The notes under the pieces were generated by a model that ran no database searches, was not told where the DNA came from, and was given only the letters and a program-made list of their open reading frames with translations. The position numbers were made by a program, and so were the translations under genes. A stretch of DNA of 64,000 bases from Bifidobacterium sp. ESL0763 (lineage in GTDB: Bacteria; Actinomycetota; Actinomycetes; Actinomycetales; Bifidobacteriaceae): assembly GCF_029433395.1 (NCBI RefSeq), contig NZ_JAQTHW010000002.1, positions 1,178,001-1,242,000 on the forward strand. Direction: 5' to 3'. Of this stretch, positions 17,688 to 27,185 are shown piece by piece. How positions within the stretch are numbered: position 1 is the first letter of the stretch; every line of letters begins with the position of its first letter.

Positions 17688-18760
17688 GCTCTCCTTGTCG
17701 CGTCGTCATGTCTGTTTGCTTCCCTGCCCGGGCGCCTCGCGCCGCGGACGGTGCCACGCGCCTGTTCGGCGAAGGCCTTGCGCCAGCGATCCGGCACCGG
17801 CCGGGAAAGGCGGACCCCGCGCAGCCGCACCGAGGCGGAACGGGGATTGCGCGCCAGCTCCTCGTCGTCGGCCTTCACCGCTCCGCGGGTGAGCTCGGCG
17901 AAGAAGGGCCGGGCGTCCTCGGGCACCACCGGCAGGTCGGCGGGCGCGTCGACGCGCAGCCCCTGGGCCATGAAGGCCTTGACGCTGCGGTCCTCGAGCG
18001 AATGGTAGGACTCGACCACCAGCCGGCCGTTCACGGCGAGGTGATTGGCGATCTGCGGCAGGGTGCGCGCGAGCTTGTCGAGCTCGCCGTTGACCTCGAT
18101 GCGCAGCGCCTGGAAGACGCGCTTGGCCGGGTTGCCCTTGGCACGGTGGGCCTTGGGGACCACGCGGTCGACCAGCGCGTTGAGCTGGCCGGAGGTCGTC
18201 AGCGGCTCGGCGTCGCGCCCCTCCACGATCGCATGGGCGATGCGGTGGGCGAAGCGCTCCTGGCCGTAGTCCCTGAAGATGCGGGTGAGGTCGGCCTCGG
18301 AGTAGGTGGCGAGCAGGTCGGCAGCGTCGAAGTCCTGGCCCACGTCCATGCGCATGTCGAGCGGGGCGTCGTGGGAATAGGAGAATCCACGGTCGGTCTC
18401 GTCGATCTGCAGGCTGGAGAGCCCCAGGTCCATGAACGCGGCGTCCACGCGCTTCAGGCCGAGCGAGGCGAGCACGTCCGCGAACTCGTCGAACGCGGCG
18501 TGCACCGGGGTGAACCGGTCGGCCAGGCCCAGGTCGGCGACGCGCTCCCCCGCCAGCTTCAAGGCCTCGGCGTCGCGGTCGATGCCGATCAGACGGGCAT
18601 TGGGGGCGGCCTTGAGGAAGGCGGTGGCGTGCCCGGCGAGCCCGAGCGTACAGTCGACCACCACGCTGCCCGGCTTGGCCAGCGCCGGCGCGACCAGACG
18701 CACGCAGTCGTCGAGCAGGACGGGCTGGTGGATGTTGCTCAGTTCTTCTAGCTCTGCCAT
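17684..18760 (-). CDS. rsmH: 16S rRNA m4C1402 methyltransferase RsmH (MraW)
   Basis: RsmH methylates N4 of C1402 in 16S rRNA with S-adenosylmethionine. The ~358 residues begin with HQPVLLDDCV, then VVDCTLGLAGHATAFL (SAM loop), FMDLGLSSLQID, FSYSHDAPLDMRM and the C-terminal ESYHSLEDRSVK. The ATG at 18760 overlaps the mraZ stop (TGATG) with GGAG five bases before. A gap-free mraZ-rsmH-ftsL-ftsI order shows tight translational coupling. Confidence 0.95.
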   Translation of the reverse strand: MAELEELSNIHQPVLLDDCVRLVAPALAKPGSVVVDCTLGLAGHATAFLKAAPNARLIGIDRDAEALKLAGERVADLGLADRFTPVHAAFDEFADVLASLGLKRVDAAFMDLGLSSLQIDETDRGFSYSHDAPLDMRMDVGQDFDAADLLATYSEADLTRIFRDYGQERFAHRIAHAIVEGRDAEPLTTSGQLNALVDRVVPKAHRAKGNPAKRVFQALRIEVNGELDKLARTLPQIANHLAVNGRLVVESYHSLEDRSVKAFMAQGLRVDAPADLPVVPEDARPFFAELTRGAVKADDEELARNPRSASVRLRGVRLSRPVPDRWRKAFAEQARGTVRGARRPGREANRHDDATRRA

Positions 18761-19278
18761 CACCACTCCATCGCCGGCAACACGTCATCGGCTATGTCGG
18801 AGTAGCCGTCCTCCTTGGCGGCAAGGTAGGCCTCCCAGGCCGCCTTGTTCCAGATCTCGGCACGGGTGCCCACACCGATGACCACGATCTCGTCTCCGAG
18901 GCGGGCGTAGTCGCGCAGCATCTGCGGCACCAGGACGCGCCCCTGCTTGTCGGGCTCCTGGTCGACGGCGCCGGAGAGGAAGACGCGCAGGTATTCGCGG
19001 GCCGCCTTGTTGCCCATCGAGGTGCGCTGGATCTGCATGGCGATGCGGCGGAACTCACTTTGTGGCAACAGGTAGACGCAGCGCTCCTGGCCGCGTGCCA
19101 TCACCATGCCCGCGCCGAGCTGGCCGCGGAACTTGGCGGGCAGGGCCATGCGCCCCTTCTTGTCCATCTTGGGGGTGTAGGTGCCGAGCAGCAGCGGAAT
19201 CATGGGGGTGTGCTGCCGTGCTTCGGCGGTGGAATCGGCGGGCCCCTCGCCCGTCATCGTGCCGTCAGGCTCAGCCAT
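18760..19278 (-). CDS. mraZ: Transcriptional regulator MraZ
   Basis: MraZ is the first gene of the dcw cluster and its DNA-binding autoregulator. The two SpoVT-AbrB-like half domains each carry the DxxGR signature: MDKKGRMALPAKFR and PDKQGRVLVPQMLR. The 172-residue form starts at the ATG at 19278, five bases after AAGGGGG, and has ~27 extra residues before the usual MIPLLLGTYTPKMD start; an internal ATG there has no ribosome site. Its probable operator is at 19314-19354. Confidence 0.93.
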   Translation of the reverse strand: MAEPDGTMTGEGPADSTAEARQHTPMIPLLLGTYTPKMDKKGRMALPAKFRGQLGAGMVMARGQERCVYLLPQSEFRRIAMQIQRTSMGNKAAREYLRVFLSGAVDQEPDKQGRVLVPQMLRDYARLGDEIVVIGVGTRAEIWNKAAWEAYLAAKEDGYSDIADDVLPAMEW

Positions 19279-19313
19279 ATCCACCCCCTTGGTGTGACGA
19301 ATTCGATATTCAA

Positions 19314-19354
19314 TTCACCACTTTACCCCACCTATCACCATTTTTCCCCACTTA
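19314..19354 (-). promoter_or_regulatory. MraZ operator: four direct TGGKG boxes
   Basis: Read on the minus strand there are four boxes about 10-11 nt apart: AGTGGGGAAA, AATGGTGATA, GGTGGGGTAA, AGTGGTGAAT. Spaced GTGGG-type repeats upstream of mraZ are the known binding pattern of MraZ in other bacteria. They end ~36 nt before the start codon, so binding should cover or follow the promoter and close a feedback loop on the whole dcw operon. Confidence 0.75.
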
Positions 19355-19570
19355 ATCACGAAAAAACAACTTTTTTTAGGAAAATAACGATTTCCCCGGC
19401 GTTTTGTTGACGTCAAATGGTGGACAGGCCGGCGGTTTGCGGCTGAATCACGCGCGAAACGCCGATGCGGCGGCACGGCAAACCCACACGGCGGCCCTGT
19501 TGCCGTACATCATCGAAAACATCTGAGAAACTAGATATATTAAGACGATATGTCGGTTCAAAAGCCTCCC

Positions 19571-20110
19571 CAACGACCTGCCGACGTGGCAACCATCAAG
19601 ACGTTCCGCACTTCGGATTCCCCACCTTTCCGCGAGCGCGCAACGCACTGTGCCGATCGTCGTTCGGCACAACCTTCACGCCGCCCCTACCCCCCCCGTG
19701 CGCAACGCCCCTCATGCCGGCTTTCCAAGCCACCGACATAAGCCTCCCGCTTCTCCCGCGCGCAACACACTCCACTTTCAAAGCCGTCATTGGCAAGGCC
19801 AACCTCTCCGGCTCCCTCCGCGCACGCAACACATCCCCTCAGCATGACGAGCCGGTGAGCACGGTATTGGCTGCCCCCCCCCCGCACTCAAGGCCTCCCT
19901 CACGTTGGATTTCAAAGCAACCGACATGAATCCCATCTTCCCCCGCACGAGCAACGCCCTCCAACGGATTCCAGCCGGCGCACGAGGAAATATGCCCGGC
20001 TCCTCCGCGTGCGACGCATTCTTGTCCAGAAACCGGGCACATGCTCCTTCCACGCGCGCAACACACTGGCCAGGGCGCGCACCGGGCTCGTCTCCCGGCG
20101 CAACCCCGTT
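19571..20110. repeat. Degenerate ~60-bp tandem repeat array
   Basis: Between mraZ and helD, a motif of the form CCGCGCGCAACRCMC recurs. CAAC or a one-base variant (CAAG at 19889, CGAC at 20012) stands at 19641, 19703, 19763, 19827, 19889, 19952, 20012, 20059 and 20101; a first copy may be at 19571. Spacings are 62, 60, 64, 62, 63, 60, 47 and 42. Some units also share interior sequence: CTTTCCAAGCCACCGACATA (19720-19740) resembles TTTCAAAGCAACCGACATGA (19911-19930). The spacings are not multiples of three, so it is not a protein repeat, and units are too different for CRISPR. The plus strand is pyrimidine rich with C-runs at 19691 and 19874. Function unknown. Confidence 0.6.
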
Positions 20111-20172
20111 TTCGGTAGGCCCGGAGCGGTATATTGGTATGCCTGAAGTTTGCCAATAAAAGGGAATCACGT

Positions 20173-22452
20173 ATGTCGAGCTACTCCTCACAAATCGCCG
20201 AAGAACAGCGTGCGGTCACCCATGCCTACGGGAGGCTGGACGACCTGCGGGCGCAGACGAAGGCGCGCCTGGACGCGGTTCGCGCGGCGGGCGCGCACGG
20301 CTCACCGACCATGCGCACCGAACGCGACTCCTTCGCCACCCTCTACGAGGACCGGCTCACCCAGCTGCGCGCCGTCGAGGACCGCCTGGTCTTCGGCCGC
20401 ATCGACGACACCACCGGCAACAAGCGCTACATCGGGCGCATGGGGCTTTCCAGCAGGGAGCACGAGCCGATCCTCACCGACTGGAGGGCCGAGGCCGCAC
20501 GCCCCTTCTACGAGGCCACGCCCTCGCACCACGGCGACATCGTCATGCGCCGCCATCTGACGCTGAGCTTCCGCGAGGTGGTGGGCATCGAGGACGAGGT
20601 GCTCGACGTGAGTTCCGAGCAGGTGGGCGCCGCCGAGCAGTCCGGCACACTGACCGGCGAGGGCGCGCTCATCGCCTCGCTCAATTCCAAGCGCACTGGC
20701 AAGATGACCGACATCGTGGCCACCATCCAGGCCGAGCAGGACCGCATCATCCGCGCGCCGCTCGACCGGGCGACCGTGGTGCAGGGCGGGCCGGGCACCG
20801 GCAAGACCGCCGTGGCGCTGCACCGCGCCGCCTATCTGCTCTACACCCACCGGCGCAAGCTCGGGCGCTCCGGCGTGCTGGTGGTCGGCCCCAGTCCGGC
20901 GTTCCTGCGCTACATCGACCAGGTGCTCCCCTCGCTCGGCGAGACCGGGGTCGTCTCGCGCACCATCGGCGACCTCATCCCCGGCTTCGACCTGAAGGCC
21001 ACCGACGAGCCGCACGCCGCGGCGCTGAAGGGCGAACGTCGCATGGCCGACGCCGTGGCCAACGCCATCGCCGCCCGCGTGCGCGTGCCCGAATACCTGC
21101 CCCAAGTAAAGATCAACGGCATCACGGTGGCCATGCGGGCCAGCGACATCGTGCAGGCCCAGGGCGACGCGCGGCGCACGCGCCTGCCGCACAACCGGGC
21201 CAGGGAGACCTTCGTCAAGAGCATGCTCTCGGCCATGCGCAACCGCTACGTCGAGCAGCTCGACTACACCCCGGAGCAGGCCGAGATCAGCGACGCGGGC
21301 ATGCAGCTGCGGCTCAACGACGATATCCGCCACACGCTCAACCTCGCCTGGCTGCCGATGACGGCGCCGTGGCTGATCGACCAGATGTTCGCCAAGCCCG
21401 CGCAGCTGAGGCGTTTCGCGCCGTGGCTCTCCGAGGATGACGTCAGGGCGCTCACCCGCCCGAAGGGCTCGCCGATGACCGTCTCCGACGTGCCACTGCT
21501 CGACGAGGCGATGGAGCTGCTGGGCCCCGACCCCAAGGAATCCGCGCGCCTGAGGGCCGCGAAGGCGAAGCGCGCCGAGGAGGAGCAGTTCGCCAAGGAC
21601 ACCCTCGCCCAGGCCGGCATCGGCTCGGGCATCGTCACCTCATCGATGCTGCTCGACAACATCAACGGGCTGGACGCCGAGGACATCGCCCGCCACGCCG
21701 CCAACGACAGGGAGTGGACCTACGGCCACGTGGTGGTCGACGAGGCGCAGGAGCTCACCGCGATGGACTGGCGCATGCTGATGAGGCGCTGCCCCTCGCG
21801 CTCCTTCACCATCGTTGGCGACGTGGCGCAGACCTCGGCCCTGGGTGGCACGCACCGCTGGGAGGAGACCATGGACAGGCTCTTCGGCCCCGCCGGCTGG
21901 GACCTCAACGAGCTGACGATCAACTACCGAAATCCGCGCGAGGTCTCCGGGCTGGCTTCCGGCTTCGCCAGGGGCGAGGGCCTCTACATCTCGACGACCG
22001 AGGCGGTGCGTTCCGTCCCCGATTCCGTCGTCCGCCTGCAGGTCGCCGGCGCGACCGACCTGGGCCGGCGGACCGTCGAGACGGCCCTGCGCCTGGCCGG
22101 GGAGTTCACCGGCGAGGACGGCACCGGACGCGTGGCGGTCATCGCCGCCGGCGAGATGGTCGCCCCCCTGCGTTCCGCGATCGACGAGGCATTGCGTCAG
22201 GAGGCACACGCGGGGCTGGCCCGCCGTCTCGACATGGGCGACGGCGCCGACCGGCAGCTGGGGGTCTACGACGCCCAGGTCATCAAGGGCCTCGAGTACG
22301 ACGCCGTCGTGGTGGTCCAGCCCGGCCTGATCATGCAGGACGCCCCGTCTCGCCTTTCGGCGGCCGCCGACCTCTATGTCGCCATGACCCGCCCCACCCA
22401 GCGCCTGGTGGTCATCCAGAGTGCCGACGACAGCCAGGCGATGAGCTTCTAG
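20173..22452 (+). CDS. HelD-type superfamily 1 helicase (RNA polymerase recycling)
   Basis: A 759-residue UvrD/Rep-like ATPase of the HelD class, which binds RNA polymerase and releases stalled or inactive complexes. An N-terminal helical region (SYSSQIAEEQRAVTHAYGRL) likely forms the coiled-coil that enters the secondary channel. Walker A is GGPGTGKTAVALHRAAY (205-221), followed by VVVDEAQELTAMDW (Walker B), VGDVAQTSALGG and a C-terminal VAMTRPTQRLVVI. The ATG at 20173 is preceded by AAAGGGA. HelD rather than UvrD is favoured by the length and the N-terminus. Some actinobacterial members protect against rifampicin; that role is not shown here. It stands alone with a terminator after it. Confidence 0.85.
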   Translation: MSSYSSQIAEEQRAVTHAYGRLDDLRAQTKARLDAVRAAGAHGSPTMRTERDSFATLYEDRLTQLRAVEDRLVFGRIDDTTGNKRYIGRMGLSSREHEPILTDWRAEAARPFYEATPSHHGDIVMRRHLTLSFREVVGIEDEVLDVSSEQVGAAEQSGTLTGEGALIASLNSKRTGKMTDIVATIQAEQDRIIRAPLDRATVVQGGPGTGKTAVALHRAAYLLYTHRRKLGRSGVLVVGPSPAFLRYIDQVLPSLGETGVVSRTIGDLIPGFDLKATDEPHAAALKGERRMADAVANAIAARVRVPEYLPQVKINGITVAMRASDIVQAQGDARRTRLPHNRARETFVKSMLSAMRNRYVEQLDYTPEQAEISDAGMQLRLNDDIRHTLNLAWLPMTAPWLIDQMFAKPAQLRRFAPWLSEDDVRALTRPKGSPMTVSDVPLLDEAMELLGPDPKESARLRAAKAKRAEEEQFAKDTLAQAGIGSGIVTSSMLLDNINGLDAEDIARHAANDREWTYGHVVVDEAQELTAMDWRMLMRRCPSRSFTIVGDVAQTSALGGTHRWEETMDRLFGPAGWDLNELTINYRNPREVSGLASGFARGEGLYISTTEAVRSVPDSVVRLQVAGATDLGRRTVETALRLAGEFTGEDGTGRVAVIAAGEMVAPLRSAIDEALRQEAHAGLARRLDMGDGADRQLGVYDAQVIKGLEYDAVVVVQPGLIMQDAPSRLSAAADLYVAMTRPTQRLVVIQSADDSQAMSF

Positions 22453-22599
22453 ACGGCAGTCTCCGGTCCGATGGCCATTCGGTTCAACGGACCTTCGGTT
22501 CAACGGGCACCCGATTTTGCCAGAGGATGAGCGAATCACCAACCGGCACGTGGACATCCGTCATATGGATATCCGGCATACGGGACCGCCGACGAATAC

Positions 22600-22640
22600 G
22601 CGGTGGTCCCCGGCATCCGTTCGGTGCCGGGGACCACCGC
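22600..22640. terminator. Strong bidirectional terminator between helD and nrdR
   Basis: GCGGTGGTCCCCGGCA (22600-22615) is a perfect complement of 22625-22640, a 16-bp stem with a 9-nt loop. It lies between converging genes. T-runs are short on both sides. Confidence 0.85.
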
Positions 22641-22668
22641 TTTCGAAAACTTGCCTGAAGGTTGCAGA

Positions 22669-23136
22669 CTACTTGGACGACTGGCTGGCGGCCTTGTCCT
22701 GCTTGAGCTCGTCGATGGCCTTCTGGAAATCGTCGAGCCCGTTGAAGTTCTGGTAGACGCTGGCGAAGCGCAGGTAGGCCACCTCGTCGAGCTCCTTGAG
22801 CGGCTTGAGGATCGCCTTGCCGACGTCCTCCGATTTCACTTGGGCGGCGCCGTGGCTGCGCAGGTCATCCTCAACCTGCTGGCCCAGCCGCTTCAGGGCG
22901 TTCTCGTCGATCGGCCTGCCCTGGCACGCCTTGCGCACACCGTTGATCACCTTCTCGCGGTCGAACGACTCGACGCCGCCGGAGCGTTTGGCGACCAGCA
23001 GCATGGTGGTCTCGATGGTGGTGAAGCGCTTGCCGCATACGGGGCATTCGCGGCGGCGTCTGATGAGATGGCCATCCTCGCCAATACGGGTGTCTACGAC
23101 CTTGGTATCGGGATTCTGGCAGAAAGGACAGTGCAT
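22669..23136 (-). CDS. nrdR: Transcriptional repressor NrdR
   Basis: NrdR is the ATP/dATP-sensing repressor of ribonucleotide reductase genes. The 155 residues begin MHCPFCQNPDTKVVDTR, a zinc ribbon with CPFC and ECPVCGKRF, followed by an ATP-cone domain (VESFDREKVINGVRKACQGR). The ATG at 23136 is chosen because the zinc ribbon starts at once in all family members. It is followed upstream by the LysM gene and lexA, an order also found in mycobacteria. Confidence 0.96.
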   Translation of the reverse strand: MHCPFCQNPDTKVVDTRIGEDGHLIRRRRECPVCGKRFTTIETTMLLVAKRSGGVESFDREKVINGVRKACQGRPIDENALKRLGQQVEDDLRSHGAAQVKSEDVGKAILKPLKELDEVAYLRFASVYQNFNGLDDFQKAIDELKQDKAASQSSK

Positions 23137-23347
23137 ACAGCAACCATAACGTAACGCTGCGAACATTGGCGATTCGCGGTTCACATGTCGTTGCCGAATG
23201 GCTCACCATGGACGAGAGCTCCGACCAATCCATTCATCTTCACCAAGCCCTGGTCCAAGCGACATCTCACAACGCACGAATCTCCAGCACTCCGATGGAC
23301 CAAGACCGCGATGACCCGGACGGCTCACCGACCGTCAGTCGGCCCAC

Positions 23348-23722
23348 TCAGGCGGCCGAGGGCACCTGTTCGGGGACGACGATGGTCTGCCCGGCGACGA
23401 TCTGGGTGGAGGCCATGTTGTTGAGGCCCATGAGCATGTTGACTGTCTTCGAGACGCTCTGCCCCTCGGGCGTGATGGACTGGGCGTAGGACCACAGGGT
23501 GTCGCCGGGCTTGACCGTGTAGCTCACCACGGGCGTTCCGTCGAGGTCGGAGGCGACATCGTTGGGCTGCGCCGACTGCCAACCGCACCACATCACCAGT
23601 GCGGCCAGCAGCGCGACCGCCGCCTTGAGCAACGTCTTGCCCTCGGGGCCGCGACGACGCGAGCGGACATGGGACCTACGGACCGCCATCATGGGCATTG
23701 CCTTCGTTGCCGAATTCGCCAT
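23348..23722 (-). CDS. LysM protein next to lexA, candidate SOS division inhibitor
   Basis: A 124-residue membrane-anchored protein: basic head (RRSHVRSRRRGPEGK), one membrane helix (LLKAAVALLAALVMWCGW) and a single LysM domain (SYTVKPGDTLWSYAQSI to GQTIVVPEQ) that binds peptidoglycan outside the cell. The size, topology and place divergent from lexA match YneA, DivS and ChiZ (Rv2719c), small SOS-induced proteins that block division. AGAAGG lies six bases before the ATG at 23722. SOS control is inferred from the boxes in the shared promoter. Confidence 0.8.
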   Translation of the reverse strand: MANSATKAMPMMAVRRSHVRSRRRGPEGKTLLKAAVALLAALVMWCGWQSAQPNDVASDLDGTPVVSYTVKPGDTLWSYAQSITPEGQSVSKTVNMLMGLNNMASTQIVAGQTIVVPEQVPSAA

Positions 23723-23736
23723 CTTCAACCTTCTTT

Positions 23737-23816
23737 CGAACGGATGTTTTCGAACGTTTGTTCTAGATTAGCACATCTGTTCGAATACGTCGAGAGCTCA
23801 ATCGAACATCTGTTTG
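23737..23816. promoter_or_regulatory. Cluster of four LexA (SOS) boxes
   Basis: Four sites fit the Gram-positive/actinobacterial SOS pattern CGAAC-N4-GTTCG: CGAACGGATGTTTT (23737-23750), CGAACGTTTGTTCT (23751-23764), AGCACATCTGTTCG (23770-23783) and CGAACATCTGTTTG (23803-23816). Each has one or two departures from the consensus. They occupy the divergent promoter of the LysM gene and lexA, so LexA probably represses both. Confidence 0.8.
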
Positions 23817-23867
23817 ATTTTCCGGCGAAAAAAGGTTATGCTGAAGGCAAACACGAAAGGAATCCCC

Positions 23868-24566
23868 GTGAGCAGCTTCATTCCCAACACGAGCTCGGCG
23901 AGCGAAAGCCGACTGACCGACCGCCAGCGCAAGGTGCTCAACGCCATCCGCCACCATGTCGCGGAGTTCGGCTTCGCCCCCTCGTTCCGCGAGATCGGCA
24001 GCGAGGCCGGGCTCAAGAGCCCGTCCTCGGTCAAGCACCAGCTCGAGGTGCTCGAGGAGAAGGGTTTCCTGCGCATGAACGCCAACAAGGGGCGCGCCAT
24101 CGAATTGGTCGAGGACGTTGACCTCGCCGGCCAGGGCGCGGTCAACGCCATGGCCTACGCCTCCAACCGCATCGACGACGAGGCGATCGACGAGTCCCAC
24201 GACATCCCGCTGGTCGGCCGGATCGCGGCGGGCGCACCCATCACCGCCGAGCAGCATGTCGAGGACGTCATGCGCCTGCCCGAGCGCCTGACCGGCACCG
24301 GCACCCTGTTCATGCTCGAGGTCCACGGCGATTCCATGATCGACGCGGCCATCTGCAACGGCGATTTCGTGGTCGTGCGCGAGCAGGAGACGGCGGAGAA
24401 CGGCGACATCGTGGCGGCCCTGCTCGACGGCGAAGCCACGGTGAAGACCTTCCGCAAGGAGAAGGGCCACATCTGGCTGATGCCCCACAATCCCGCCTAC
24501 TCCCCCATCGACGGCACCTACGCCACCATCATGGGCAAGGTCGTCACCGTCCTACGCAAGATCTGA
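23868..24566 (+). CDS. lexA: SOS repressor LexA
   Basis: LexA represses DNA-damage genes and cleaves itself when RecA is activated. The winged helix (LTDRQRKVLNAIRHHVAEFG to SVKHQLEVLEEKGFL) is followed by the S24 peptidase domain with the Ala-Gly scissile bond in RIAAGAPI, the catalytic Ser in VHGDSMIDAAI and Lys in TVKTFRKE. The GTG at 23868 is preferred because AAAGGA stands five bases before it, whereas the upstream ATG at 23838 has poor spacing. The product is 232 residues. Confidence 0.94.
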   Translation: MSSFIPNTSSASESRLTDRQRKVLNAIRHHVAEFGFAPSFREIGSEAGLKSPSSVKHQLEVLEEKGFLRMNANKGRAIELVEDVDLAGQGAVNAMAYASNRIDDEAIDESHDIPLVGRIAAGAPITAEQHVEDVMRLPERLTGTGTLFMLEVHGDSMIDAAICNGDFVVVREQETAENGDIVAALLDGEATVKTFRKEKGHIWLMPHNPAYSPIDGTYATIMGKVVTVLRKI

Positions 24567-24589
24567 GACGGGAGGCGCAAAGCCACAAC

Positions 24590-24627
24590 GGTTCCGATTG
24601 CTCCGTCAATCCCGATTGACCGGAACC
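24590..24627. terminator. Nested hairpin between lexA and the CDF gene
   Basis: GGTTCCG (24590-24596) pairs with CGGAACC (24621-24627), and inside it GTCAATC (24605-24611) pairs with GATTGAC (24614-24620). It separates converging genes and probably stops transcription from both, though no T-run follows. Confidence 0.5.
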
Positions 24628-24656
24628 TCCGGCGACACCGTCCAACCATAGTCGTG

Positions 24657-25625
24657 TCAGCGATGCACCTGCTCGTCGGTCTCGGCGTCGAAGCCCAACG
24701 GTTCCAGTTGGAAGGTGGTATGCGGCACGGAGACTGCGAAGTGAGCAGTAAGGCAGCCGTGCAGCTGCTTGAGGATCTGCCCCGCCTCCCTCATCGTCAG
24801 CCCGGGCTCGACGACGACGTGGGCCGTGAGGATCGGCATGCCCGTGGCCACCGTGGAGGCATGCACGTCATGCACGGCCACCACATGGTCCACGCCTTGC
24901 ATATGGCGCCGCACCTCGTCGAGGTCCAGCCCCTCCGGGGTCTCCTCCAGCAGCACCTTGACGGCGCCCCGCATCAGCTTGAACGAGCGCGGCATGATCA
25001 GGATGGCGATAAACGCGCCGGCGACCGCATCGAAACCATCCCAGCCGCTGAGCATCGTCACCACCGCGGAGACGACCACCGAAAGCGAGCCCAGGGCGTC
25101 GTTCATGGTCTCCAGGAAGGCCGCGCGCATGTTCATGTTGTCCTTATGCTGGCCTGAGAGCAGCAGCACGGAAGCCACGTTGCACAGCAGCCCCAGGACG
25201 CCGAAGCCAAGCAGCATGCCTACCCCGCGCACGCCGCCGTCGGTGCGCCCGGTCAGCCGCAGCACCGCCTCGACCAGTGCGTAGATGCCGACCACCATCA
25301 GCACCAGCGCGCCCAATCCGGCGGTGATCGGCTCCAGCCGCGCCCACCCCCAGGTGCGCTCGTTGTCCGGCTTGCGCCGCATGAGCACGGCGGTGATGGT
25401 GGAGGCCGCAAGCACGGCCACGTCGGTGAGCATGTGCGCGCAGTCGACCAGCAGGGCGAGCGAGCCGGTAGCGACCGCGCCGATGACCTCGACCAGGAAG
25501 ATCGTCAGGGTGAGCCCCAGCGTGATCATGAGCCTGGTCTGGTGCCCCTTGGCCCTCGCGTCGCCAAGTGCCTGAGACTGCGCTTGTGACCGTGACGAGA
25601 CCGGTTTCGCTTCGTTAGATTCCAT
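24657..25625 (-). CDS. Cation diffusion facilitator (metal exporter)
   Basis: A 322-residue CDF antiporter with about six membrane helices (first LMITLGLTLTIFLVEVIGAV) and a cytoplasmic ferredoxin-like tail. The TM2 metal site DCAHMLTD has the usual HxxxD. In TM5 the equivalent site is ETMNDALG where zinc-type CDFs have HxxxD, so one metal ligand changes from His to Glu. A His-rich loop is absent. The ATG at 25625 follows GGGGAGG. Metal specificity (Zn, Co, Mn or other) cannot be set from this alone. Confidence 0.88.
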   Translation of the reverse strand: MESNEAKPVSSRSQAQSQALGDARAKGHQTRLMITLGLTLTIFLVEVIGAVATGSLALLVDCAHMLTDVAVLAASTITAVLMRRKPDNERTWGWARLEPITAGLGALVLMVVGIYALVEAVLRLTGRTDGGVRGVGMLLGFGVLGLLCNVASVLLLSGQHKDNMNMRAAFLETMNDALGSLSVVVSAVVTMLSGWDGFDAVAGAFIAILIMPRSFKLMRGAVKVLLEETPEGLDLDEVRRHMQGVDHVVAVHDVHASTVATGMPILTAHVVVEPGLTMREAGQILKQLHGCLTAHFAVSVPHTTFQLEPLGFDAETDEQVHR

Positions 25626-25744
25626 GGCCGCCTCCCCTTCCACCGGCCACTATACCGGCCGAAGCCCCGCGCCCATGCCCGGTTTTGCGACCCAGAGCCG
25701 AAGGGCAACCCACTCGCACATCATTGTTCGCAGCGGTGCTCGCT

Positions 25745-25866
25745 TGACATCGAAACCGACAATCCTTCTCAGATTTCCCAGCGCACCGACATCAGCATCG
25801 ATAACGCGGACGCCTACGCCAACAAATATGCCGCCCGCGGCACCAAGGACGCGGACGGCATGGACG
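25745..25866 (+). pseudogene. Possible remnant of a coding region
   Basis: Within the 261-bp gap between the CDF gene and ldh, the frame through 25745-25866 reads DIETDNPSQISQRTDISID then NADAYANKYAARGTKDADG, with strong GC preference at third positions and no start or ribosome site. It runs on without a stop antisense to ldh. It may be the leftover of a decayed gene, or chance. I do not recognise the family. Confidence 0.25.
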
Positions 25867-25886
25867 AAAACCCAAACAGGCCGGAA

Positions 25887-27185
<1,299 letters not shown>

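Noticed and set aside
19571..20110. CRISPR array
   Set aside because: The period is CRISPR-like, but repeats are short and differ from unit to unit, and no cas genes are nearby.
19596..20191. Small minus-strand proteins with CVARG repeats
   Set aside because: They follow the DNA repeat, whose spacing is not a multiple of three, and lack ribosome sites.
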